Origin: Lachnospiraceae bacterium
GTDB lineage: Bacteria > Bacillota > Clostridia > Lachnospirales > Lachnospiraceae
Assembly: GCA_017416465.1 (NCBI GenBank)
Contig: JAFQCK010000146.1
Span: 1-64,000 of the forward strand
Length of the DNA stretch: 64,000 bases
Direction: 5' to 3'
This document shows, piece after piece, positions 18,568-25,815 of the stretch. The translations under genes and the position numbers were made by a program. The number at the start of each line of letters is the position of its first letter. The stretch's first letter is position 1. The notes below the pieces were generated by a model. It saw only the letters and a list, made by a program, of their open reading frames with translations, was not told where the DNA came from and did not search any database.

Positions 18568-18647
18568 ATAAATTACCTGCCTTTCTACTACAATATATCA
18601 TTTTCGAACAAACTATTGTTTAACTTATTACATTCCTTATCAGTTTA

Positions 18648-19520
18648 TTATTCCGATAGTTCTTTCCTAACAAACAATTTCGCCGGTCTGTGACCTGCCC
18701 CTGTTACATATTCATCAGTTTCTTCAACATACGGCATAACCTTTCTTCTAAAATTAGCCGTTAAAAGTTCCTTATCAAGTATTGTTTCCTGTACTCTTTG
18801 TAAACTTAACAGTGTAAACTTCTCAGGTAAAAAATCAAATAACATCTCCAAATCAAGTACATCTTTTCTTAAGCTTGATAATGCGGAACCAATTATCGCT
18901 GCATGATCAAATGCAATACCTTCACTTTCAATAATCTCAAACCTCTTAATTCCAAATTCATTCTTACTTTCTTTTAATAGTGCTTCTAACAGGATATCTC
19001 CATTCTTTAATGAAAGATAATACACATCATCCCTCACTTCTAAGATTATCTCAAACCATCTTGCATCATCAGCATCATCTCCGCTAATAATTTCACCCTC
19101 ACCATCGTAGATAATCGATGTAAATGCATTTGATATAATTCTTCCTCTGGGGTCTCTGCCCACCTCGCTAAAAACTCCTATATGCTTTATTGAAATAGGT
19201 TTTATATTAGTTTCTTCAACTATTTCTCTATAAGCACATTCCTCAATACTTTCATCTTCTCTTAAAAATCCTCCGGGCAATGCCCAATAATCTTTAAAAG
19301 GATGAGTTCCTCTTTTTACCATAAGTATTAATAGACTTGCTTTTTCTTCCTTACGGTAATTCTCTTCATTTTTATTCTTAATTGTAAATGCTGCAATATC
19401 AGTGGACACTGATGGACGAAAATATTGGTTTATATCATATTCAGCCAAAAAACTTTTTTCTTCATCAGAAACAATTCTTTTTTCATATAAATCCCTGATA
19501 CTGTAAGTACTATTTTTCAC
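18648..19520 (-). CDS. nrtR: Nudix-domain transcriptional regulator NrtR of NAD metabolism
   Basis: Repressor that senses ADP-ribose-type ligands and controls NAD salvage genes. The 290-residue protein has an N-terminal Nudix domain with LPGGFLREDESIEECAYREI and VEETNI, a box that keeps the acidic residues but has Asn where the consensus has Gly. This is in line with NrtR proteins that have lost hydrolysis. The C-terminal winged helix has FTLLSLQRVQETIL, NFRRKVMPYV and GHRPAKLFV, all typical of NrtR. A GTG start is preceded by AGAGGTGG. It heads the cluster prs-like/nadV/nadE/pnuC/nadR, so it is the likely regulator of these genes. Alternative: a catalytically active Nudix hydrolase. Confidence 0.85.
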   Translation of the reverse strand: MKNSTYSIRDLYEKRIVSDEEKSFLAEYDINQYFRPSVSTDIAAFTIKNKNEENYRKEEKASLLILMVKRGTHPFKDYWALPGGFLREDESIEECAYREIVEETNIKPISIKHIGVFSEVGRDPRGRIISNAFTSIIYDGEGEIISGDDADDARWFEIILEVRDDVYYLSLKNGDILLEALLKESKNEFGIKRFEIIESEGIAFDHAAIIGSALSSLRKDVLDLEMLFDFLPEKFTLLSLQRVQETILDKELLTANFRRKVMPYVEETDEYVTGAGHRPAKLFVRKELSE

Positions 19521-19547
19521 TTTCCGACCACCTCTTTCAGTTTTACT

Positions 19548-19584
19548 GTTATTATCTCTTTGATATTAACAACTTGATAATAAC
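19548..19584. promoter_or_regulatory. Inverted repeat upstream of nrtR, candidate operator
   Basis: GTTATTATC (19548-19556) and GATAATAAC (19576-19584) form a perfect 9-bp inverted repeat, with centres 28 bp apart, starting 28 bp upstream of the nrtR GTG. Position suggests autoregulation, but the same arms were not found ahead of the other NAD genes, so binding by NrtR is only a guess. Confidence 0.4.
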
Positions 19585-19615
19585 TCCTAATTTATCTTTT
19601 GTCAAGTAAATTTTC

Positions 19616-19659
19616 AAAAAAATGCAATCTTAAATTCTTACCGAAAATAAGATTGCATT
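19616..19659 (-). terminator. Terminator of the signalling operon
   Basis: AATGCAATCTTA (19621-19632) pairs perfectly with TAAGATTGCATT (19648-19659), followed on the minus strand by a run of T (A-run on plus at 19616-19622). It lies 20 bp after the stop of the 298-residue gene and marks the border between the signalling operon and the NAD cluster. Confidence 0.85.
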
Positions 19660-19679
19660 TCTTATACACATATTTTAAA

Positions 19680-20576
19680 TTACTCACTTTCATAAGTCTG
19701 ATAAAATATATCCCTCTGAATTATATATATATCAGTTAAGTCATCCTCCCTAACCGCCATATAATCGCCTTTTCTTCCCACAAAATATTCTCCATTATTC
19801 TGACTGTTAAATACCTTCGTACGTGTTTTTAACTGTGTAGCATATATCCCTTTTTGTTTCTTAGGATAACAAAGATATGCCAAATCATCTATACTTATAT
19901 ATCTGTCATCTGAACACGCCTGGACCTCCGGAAGATAATTAAGCATCTGCTCATACACATCTAAAATCTTATCCGATACCTCATAAGTCTTTTCAAATTT
20001 AACCCTATCTATGCTATAAATCTCACCACGGCAACCTATCATTATGTATAAATCATCAGAAGCCGTAACGATAATTCCGGATTCATTCTCTAATGATTTC
20101 ATCTTGATTTTTTCACCTGCATTCACTATATTTGTTGTCTTAACATACGCCCACGAAACAACTTTTTTCTTATACTTCGGATATAAAAGAATCTCCTGCC
20201 TGTGCTCGTTCGAAAATTCATCTGCATATATCCATTGACATTCCGTAAAATATAACCCTACCTTTTTCTTCAAAAAATCTCTGACATCCGTTGCTTCAAT
20301 CTCTGACATAAGCACCTTCAAAAATATTTTAGAAATACTTGCAAACGCATTATGTGCATCTCCATTTACCATAGCATAGGTTCCAACAAGATAGTCTATA
20401 AATTCAACTGCTCTTATACTCTTGTCATTACTCAAAAAAACCACTCTTATATCTTCTGAATCCCTTGCCCATAAAAGAACAGGTTCTTCGTTAAAAACAA
20501 AATAACTTTCAGATTCTTGTTTAATGTTTTCCAACGTTGTTTCTTTTATTCTGATTATGTTTTTTTCACTATTCAT
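19680..20576 (-). CDS. Unrecognised protein with two PGDYG-like repeats
   Basis: 298 residues, no signal peptide or membrane segment. I do not recognise the N-terminal two thirds. Two similar segments are visible: about 171-205 (SGIIVTASDDLYIMIGCR then IYSIDRVKFEKTYE) and 262-296 (NGEYFVGRKGDYMAVRED then IYIIQRDIFYQTYE). They share a K/R-GDY-x-x-V...IY-I-x-R-x-x-F-x-x-TYE pattern like the small PGDYG family. The gene lies 40 bp after the nucleotide cyclase gene and before the operon terminator, so it is probably co-expressed with the cyclase and TIR protein. An AGGAGGAAG site precedes the ATG. Function unknown; a sensor or partner of the cyclase is conceivable. Confidence 0.7.
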   Translation of the reverse strand: MNSEKNIIRIKETTLENIKQESESYFVFNEEPVLLWARDSEDIRVVFLSNDKSIRAVEFIDYLVGTYAMVNGDAHNAFASISKIFLKVLMSEIEATDVRDFLKKKVGLYFTECQWIYADEFSNEHRQEILLYPKYKKKVVSWAYVKTTNIVNAGEKIKMKSLENESGIIVTASDDLYIMIGCRGEIYSIDRVKFEKTYEVSDKILDVYEQMLNYLPEVQACSDDRYISIDDLAYLCYPKKQKGIYATQLKTRTKVFNSQNNGEYFVGRKGDYMAVREDDLTDIYIIQRDIFYQTYESE

Positions 20577-20616
20577 TTATAAGCTTCCTCCTGACTTTAT
20601 AAATTTATCCGGAAAT

Positions 20617-22149
20617 TCAATTACTACTTAAGCAATGATTTGCAGCATCTTCAACTACCTTATTATAGGCTTTTTTAAAGTCATCATTGATGTGAGTAAA
20701 GTGTAAAGTAACATGTTTTCCTTTCACTTTTACAATTTTTGCATAAACTCCTGAAAAACCAAGTCCAAGTTTATCATTCTTATATCTTATCTCAACATCA
20801 GAATATAATTTCATTTCTTCATGTCCTTCAAAATACTGGCACATATCAACTTTTATTCGATTTAATGAAATCTCTATAAGGCTTACTTCTCTTGGTCTTT
20901 CTTCAACAACTTTATTATGTATTAAATATAATTCCATAACTTCATGTTTAAGAATATAGTATTTTTCTTCATCTACAGTTTCATGAATATAGCAGTCATA
21001 ATCCCCACCAATTCCTATTATTTCGCACAAATTTATTTTTTTACTGATTCCTTTTGCAGAAATTTTTGATTTTCTTATTATTTGAACATCACATTCAACC
21101 TTGTCTAAAATATCTTCTGAAGCTAATACCTGACCACCAACACTACAACCTTCAATTCTTGAACATGCATTAACAACACTTCCTATGACATTGTATCGCA
21201 TCATTCTTTCCGAACCAATATTTCCAACAAACGCTTCTCCCCAATGAACACCTATACCCATCTGCAAGGTTTCATACCCCATCTTTTTACAATAATCATT
21301 TACTTCCTGCATCCTATTTTGCATCGTAACCGCTGCTACAATCGCATTTTCACAATATCTCTCCGTCTTAATAGGTGCGCCAAATACAGCTAACACACCA
21401 TCACCTGTGTATTCAATTACCGTACCATTATATTTAGAAATAACTTCAATCATTGTTCCAAAATAAAAGTTAAGCAAATCTGTTAGAGCATCTGCACTCA
21501 TCTCTTCTGCCATTGCCGAAAAACCTCTCAAATCGGATAACAAAATAGCTAAATTTCTTCTGTCTCCGCCTATAAACTCACCATCAGGTCTTTCAAGAAT
21601 AACTTCTAATACTTCATCCGAAAAATATTTTCCGAAAATCCTATGAAGAAATTCATTTCTGCTTTCAAGCTTTTCATTAAGCTTTCTGACCTCTTTAGCC
21701 ATCTCAAGCTCATCTTCCTGCTTTCTGAAAATTCTTTCATAATTTCTGGAAACTTCATGTTGCCAAGCCATTCTCTCAATTCTCACTGTTTCTGCTTTAC
21801 TTAACGGCTTCTTTAACACAAGCATTGCGCCTTTTTTATAACATTCTTCCTTGGTTTCATCATCATCTTTTTCAACCATAAAAAACAACGGAACCCCTGC
21901 AAGATTGGGGCGAGATTTTAACATTTTTAAAGCAATATCATCTTCAGATATCATACTGTAATCTATCAAAATTAGCGATGGACTTCCAAGTACACTATCT
22001 TCCTTATCAACAAGCTCATCTATCGCTTTTTTTAATGCTTCAACAGAAAGCATACATGTAGCCCTCATTCCACCGAATGAATTAATCTTCCTTTGAATAT
22101 CAAGCATATTTAAACGTTCTTTTTCCATTATCCAAATTATTTTTTCCAT
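20617..22149 (-). CDS. REC-linked class III nucleotide cyclase
   Basis: A 510-residue signalling enzyme. Residues 1-130 look like a degenerate response-regulator receiver domain (SLILIDYSMIS, LKKPLS), followed by a coiled coil (about 140-185) and a class III cyclase domain (about 195-375). Both metal-binding aspartates are present, D206 in LSDLRGFSAM and D250 in YTGDGVLAVFG. So is the transition-state pair N327/R331 in VVNACSR. The residues that set base choice are E246 and N320, not the Lys/Asp of classical adenylyl cyclases, so the product is uncertain. The C-terminal 100 residues may be a PilZ-like barrel (weak). The ATG overlaps the TIR gene by 13 bp; a second ATG lies seven codons on. 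Confidence 0.82.
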   Translation of the reverse strand: MEKIIWIMEKERLNMLDIQRKINSFGGMRATCMLSVEALKKAIDELVDKEDSVLGSPSLILIDYSMISEDDIALKMLKSRPNLAGVPLFFMVEKDDDETKEECYKKGAMLVLKKPLSKAETVRIERMAWQHEVSRNYERIFRKQEDELEMAKEVRKLNEKLESRNEFLHRIFGKYFSDEVLEVILERPDGEFIGGDRRNLAILLSDLRGFSAMAEEMSADALTDLLNFYFGTMIEVISKYNGTVIEYTGDGVLAVFGAPIKTERYCENAIVAAVTMQNRMQEVNDYCKKMGYETLQMGIGVHWGEAFVGNIGSERMMRYNVIGSVVNACSRIEGCSVGGQVLASEDILDKVECDVQIIRKSKISAKGISKKINLCEIIGIGGDYDCYIHETVDEEKYYILKHEVMELYLIHNKVVEERPREVSLIEISLNRIKVDMCQYFEGHEEMKLYSDVEIRYKNDKLGLGFSGVYAKIVKVKGKHVTLHFTHINDDFKKAYNKVVEDAANHCLSSN

Positions 22150-23066
22150 AAATTAGAATGCCATGCTCCCTTACCGTTTTCTCTATTTCTATCACTTAAA
22201 TTTCCTCTGCATCTGTCACACAAACTTCCTGTTCGAATTGACATTCCACAGCTCTTACAAATCACTCCGGTATTTACCTTCCACGAATCTTCAAGAAACT
22301 CATTACTCCATAAATGTTCTATCGTCTTAACAGGAACCCCTGTATTTCTTGAAATAACAACTGCCGGTGCTGTTCCTACCTTTTCAAGGTATTTACGAAC
22401 CTTTTGGAAATCATCATAATTTTCTTTACCACAATCAATACATTTATATACCCCTAATGAACATAGCTCTACTGCCCCACCACAATACTCGCACTCAATA
22501 GGAATCCTGTTAATTCTAAATGCATTGCTTCTTTTATCAAGCTTTTCTCCTCTATGACCTGTAGTTTTCGAATAATCTCCATTCTCTTTTAGCACTTTAA
22601 TAGCTTCTTCCATCTTAACTTCAGTATTATCTGCTTCAATGTCACCGGATTCATCTGCATTCAAAACTTTATCAATCCGTTTTAATATATCTCTTAGGTT
22701 TGTCATTACTCCGGCATCCACCTCTGCCTGAACCATTTGAACATTATTAAGATAGAATTTATACAAATCATTCATATCCTTATCATCTATTCTCAGCGGA
22801 ATAATTTTTTTTCTACAACATATAGCAGAATCCAATTCTTTTTCTACCCAGATAGAATCCTGCGAATTAGAAGAAAGCACTAATAAAAACAACTCACATT
22901 CGCTAATAGCCTTTGGAATCTCTTTAGCATAATTAGAACCCGGTCCTATCATGTCAGGTGCTTTCCAATACGCAATACTTTCTTTATTCATCATATCTGT
23001 CAGTTGTTTTACAAAATTAATGTCTTTTGAACTATAACTGATGAAAACATATCTTTTCTTGCCCAT
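22137..23066 (-). CDS. TIR-domain protein with zinc ribbons and YvyF-like HTH
   Basis: 309 residues. Residues 4-120 form a TIR_2-type domain (VFISYSSKD at the first strand). The SQDSIWVEKEL segment places E77 at the catalytic glutamate position of NAD-cleaving TIR domains, so NADase activity is possible. A first zinc ribbon follows (CEYCGG...CIDCGK, about 193-215), then a helix-turn-helix-like segment (VRKYLEKVGTAPAVVISRN), then a second zinc site CKSCGM...CDRC. This tail resembles the YvyF family of flagellar-region proteins. The ATG at 23066 follows TGGAGGAG; a longer in-frame start at 23096 overlaps that site. It lies 67 bp after the diguanylate cyclase and overlaps the nucleotide cyclase. 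Confidence 0.85.
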   Translation of the reverse strand: MGKKRYVFISYSSKDINFVKQLTDMMNKESIAYWKAPDMIGPGSNYAKEIPKAISECELFLLVLSSNSQDSIWVEKELDSAICCRKKIIPLRIDDKDMNDLYKFYLNNVQMVQAEVDAGVMTNLRDILKRIDKVLNADESGDIEADNTEVKMEEAIKVLKENGDYSKTTGHRGEKLDKRSNAFRINRIPIECEYCGGAVELCSLGVYKCIDCGKENYDDFQKVRKYLEKVGTAPAVVISRNTGVPVKTIEHLWSNEFLEDSWKVNTGVICKSCGMSIRTGSLCDRCRGNLSDRNRENGKGAWHSNLWKK

Positions 23067-23133
23067 CTTTTCTCCTCCATTTCGAAGTGTTTTCATTCCA
23101 ACCCTATCTAACTTTTAACTAAAACAGTTACTT

Positions 23134-24138
23134 TTAGCTTACTACCTTATTTCTTCCTGTCTGTTTTGCTATATATAACTTGTCATCAGCACTCTTTACG
23201 TTCTTTTCCGAACTTATATTTTTGTCAATTTCACTAACACCAAATGACATTGTTATCTTTATTACCTGATTTTCACATTGACATTCGGAATCTTTTATCG
23301 TACATCTTAATTCTTCTGCATACTTTGCGGTTTCTTCCTTGTCACATCCTTTAAATAAAATAATAAATTCTTCTCCACCCCATCGAAATACTTCTCCTGC
23401 TTTTCCAACGACCTTTTGCATAGTATCTGCTACAAATACAAGTACTGCATCTCCAACATTATGTCCATATGTATCATTTACCTTCTTAAAGAAATCTATA
23501 TCACACACAATAATACCTGCTCTTTGCGAAGCATCCATAGATGCCATATTATTATCATAATAATCATAAAAACCTCTTCTATTCTTAAGCCCTGTAAGTT
23601 GGTCAATCTGACTTTGTTCTCGTAAGAGTTGCGCCTCCAAAGTCTTACCACAATAAGCAGCAGCCAGCGCAAGTCTTTTAATGTCCTGAGAATCAAATTT
23701 ACTTTCTTCATCTTCTCCAATTTTATTAATAGCCTGATATGCACCTATTACTTCGCCACAGCCATTAGTTACAGGTACACATAATATAGACTTTGTAACA
23801 AATCCTGTCTCCTTATCCACTTCTGAATTAAATCTTTCATCTTCATATGGATTATTTATTAAAATCGTTTCATTATTCTCGATTGAAGCACCTACTATTC
23901 CAGAGCCTTCCTGAACAGTTATTCTTTCAGAATCAAGTGCAGCAAGTGTCCAATACTGTTTTTTTCTGACATCTCTATACCAAAAAGAAGCCCTTTCTGC
24001 ATTAACCAAAGTTCGTCCCAAATCAGTTAACAATAAAATCGAATTATAAAAATCCTTCTCCACAACCAATAAATTCATATCATAAAAAATTGCTTCCAAC
24101 ATTTCTTCTGCAGATAATCTTTGTTTTTTATTCATCAT
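23134..24138 (-). CDS. GAF-GGDEF diguanylate cyclase
   Basis: 334-residue cytosolic protein. Residues 25-165 are a GAF domain (LVNAERASFWYRD, GSGIVGASIENNE, ILCVPV). A helical linker leads to a GGDEF domain starting near 178 (QSQIDQLTGLKNRRGFY), with the active-site motif GGEEF at residues 254-258 and DIDFFKKVNDTYGH before it. All the residues for c-di-GMP synthesis are present. No RxxD inhibitory site is obvious four residues before GGEEF. GGAGG precedes ATGATG. It lies 16 bp after the TIM-barrel gene and upstream of the TIR and cyclase genes, in one likely operon. Confidence 0.92.
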   Translation of the reverse strand: MMNKKQRLSAEEMLEAIFYDMNLLVVEKDFYNSILLLTDLGRTLVNAERASFWYRDVRKKQYWTLAALDSERITVQEGSGIVGASIENNETILINNPYEDERFNSEVDKETGFVTKSILCVPVTNGCGEVIGAYQAINKIGEDEESKFDSQDIKRLALAAAYCGKTLEAQLLREQSQIDQLTGLKNRRGFYDYYDNNMASMDASQRAGIIVCDIDFFKKVNDTYGHNVGDAVLVFVADTMQKVVGKAGEVFRWGGEEFIILFKGCDKEETAKYAEELRCTIKDSECQCENQVIKITMSFGVSEIDKNISSEKNVKSADDKLYIAKQTGRNKVVS

Positions 24139-24154
24139 AAACTATACCTCCAAG

Positions 24155-24934
24155 TTAAAAATCTAATTTTTTCTTTAAATATTCTAAAGACTTTACCTGA
24201 CCATCCGGTTCATTTGTCTCAATTAAAACTGTACAATTTTTAAAACATCTGTCATAATACTTTACGAATTCGTTCCAATCTATTTTTCCTGTTCCAACCG
24301 GCCAATGTAAATCGTTTTCCAAATCATTATCATTAATATGTATATGTTTTATATATTCTCCAAGTGCCTCTATCCACTCTTCAATCGGAGCAGATTTCCC
24401 AAAAACAATTGCATGTGCCCAATCCAAACATACTCCAAAGTTATTATAATCTTTAAGAACATCTGCTATACGTTTAAATATGTAAGGTCCTTTTGCAAAC
24501 ATATTCTCTATATATATATTTATATCAGGATATTCTTCTAATAACTCCTTTAAAAATTCAGAAGTAGAAGCAACAAAATTACTATTATAAATATCTCCTG
24601 AAAGCTCACAATTATAGTTAATATGAAATACTACTGCTTTAACCGAAATCTTCTTTGCAATCTCCATACACTGTTTCATTCTGTAACAGGAAACATCATG
24701 TATCTTTTTATCTTTACTAAAAATCGCCAAATCAAAAAATGCCCCATGCATTGTACTATTCTCTGGAATCCCTAACTTTAAATATCTATCGATAATTTCA
24801 TTCAATCTCACATCATTATCTAAAATATCAGGCTCATAAAAATCATTTATTTCAAATCCCACATTATATTCTTTCGAAATTTCCATATATTCAAGAATTT
24901 TATCAATTCTTGAAACAATTAAAAACCTTCCCAT
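24155..24934 (-). CDS. Sugar phosphate isomerase/epimerase-type TIM barrel
   Basis: 259 residues of the AP-endonuclease-2/xylose-isomerase-like TIM-barrel family. Metal ligand positions are visible: STMHGAFFDL, AVVFHINYN, IENMF, GVCLDWAHA, HIHINDND and TVLIETNEPDG. Family members act as sugar isomerases, hydroxypyruvate isomerases or endonuclease IV; the substrate cannot be told here. It is the first gene of the signalling operon, 16 bp before the GGDEF gene, and diverges from the response regulator at 25107. Whether it belongs functionally to the operon is unclear. Confidence 0.78.
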   Translation of the reverse strand: MGRFLIVSRIDKILEYMEISKEYNVGFEINDFYEPDILDNDVRLNEIIDRYLKLGIPENSTMHGAFFDLAIFSKDKKIHDVSCYRMKQCMEIAKKISVKAVVFHINYNCELSGDIYNSNFVASTSEFLKELLEEYPDINIYIENMFAKGPYIFKRIADVLKDYNNFGVCLDWAHAIVFGKSAPIEEWIEALGEYIKHIHINDNDLENDLHWPVGTGKIDWNEFVKYYDRCFKNCTVLIETNEPDGQVKSLEYLKKKLDF

Positions 24935-25024
24935 AAAACACCTACCTTTTTTTATATATTGCCACGAAAATTATTATATTTATTTTACCATATTAGATAT
25001 AAATTTTAAACTTTAAAATATATC

Positions 25025-25067
25025 TTTAGTTTAATTTTAGCCTGTTATGGTATACTTATAGTATAAT
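25025..25067 (+). promoter_or_regulatory. Candidate response-regulator operator and promoter
   Basis: TTTAGTTT (25025-25032) and TTTAGCCT (25036-25043) are direct repeats 11 bp apart, one helical turn, typical of OmpR/PhoB-type binding. A TATAAT box lies at 25062-25067. The same pair with the same 11-bp step is found at 27101-27119 ahead of the ABC permease gene. This suggests autoregulation by the regulator encoded next. Confidence 0.55.
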
Positions 25068-25081
25068 TTCTTAGAAAGGAG

Positions 25082-25097
25082 TCATGCATATGCATGA
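25082..25097. repeat. 16-bp palindrome between ribosome binding site and start
   Basis: TCATGCATATGCATGA is a perfect palindrome directly after the AAAGGAG site (ending 25081) and 9 bp before the response regulator ATG at 25107. If it folds, the Shine-Dalgarno sequence comes to optimal distance from the start; unfolded, the distance is 25 nt and out-of-frame ATGs at 25084, 25090 and 25094 are nearer. Confidence 0.7.
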
Positions 25098-25106
25098 AAC
25101 ATATAT

Positions 25107-25790
25107 ATGCGCCTGTTACTCGCTGAAGACGATCCTAGATTATTAAAATCTTTAATACATATATTCGAAAAAAATAAATTTGTAACCGATGGTGTAACAA
25201 ATGGTATTGATGCATTAGAATATGCACTTTCATCTGAATACGATGGAATTATTCTTGATATTATGATGCCTGGAATTGACGGAATTGAAATTTTAAAAAC
25301 TTTACGTCAAAAAAAAATAACTACGCCCATTTTACTTTTAACGGCAAAAACCGAAGTCTCCGACAAAGTTGAAGGTCTTGATGCTGGTGCTGATGACTAT
25401 CTGGCCAAACCATTTTCCACTTCAGAGCTTTTAGCAAGAGTACGTGCTATGCTACGAAGAAAAGACAATTATCTCCCTGATTTACTTTCTGTAAATGAAG
25501 TTGTTTTAAACCGCTCAACATATCAGATAATTTTTAATCACAACTCAAAATCTCTTAGTGGAAAAGAATATCAAATTTTGGAGATGCTTATGCAAAAGCC
25601 CAATACTGTTATCTCATCAGAACAGTTTATGACTCACATTTGGGGGTGGGACACCTCTGTAGATATAAGTGTAATTTGGGTTCATATTTCAAATTTAAGA
25701 AAAAAGCTTATAGCAATTGGAGCTCCTATAGAAATACGTTTTCTAAGAAATGCAGGCTATATTTTGGAAACTATCAAAACAGACATATGA
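25107..25790 (+). CDS. OmpR-family response regulator
   Basis: 227 residues. The receiver domain has the acidic pair E7-D8-D9, the phosphorylation site D51 in GIILDIMMPG and the switch lysine in DDYLAKPF. The C-terminal OmpR winged helix has LSGKEYQILEMLMQKPN and DISVIWVHISNLRKKL. The histidine kinase follows 25 bp downstream, then an ABC permease and ATPase, so the system probably controls that transporter, as do antimicrobial-peptide-sensing systems in Firmicutes. The ATG at 25107 gives the expected N-terminus MRLLLAEDD, but the nearest ribosome binding site is 25 nt away across a palindrome. Confidence 0.93.
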   Translation: MRLLLAEDDPRLLKSLIHIFEKNKFVTDGVTNGIDALEYALSSEYDGIILDIMMPGIDGIEILKTLRQKKITTPILLLTAKTEVSDKVEGLDAGADDYLAKPFSTSELLARVRAMLRRKDNYLPDLLSVNEVVLNRSTYQIIFNHNSKSLSGKEYQILEMLMQKPNTVISSEQFMTHIWGWDTSVDISVIWVHISNLRKKLIAIGAPIEIRFLRNAGYILETIKTDI

Positions 25791-25815
25791 AACATAACGG
25801 AAGACGAGGATTACT

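Noticed and set aside
22137..23066. TIR protein as the missing CRISPR cyclic-oligoadenylate effector
   Set aside because: No CARF or SAVED domain is visible, it lies 15 kb away behind several terminators, and its operon has its own nucleotide cyclases.
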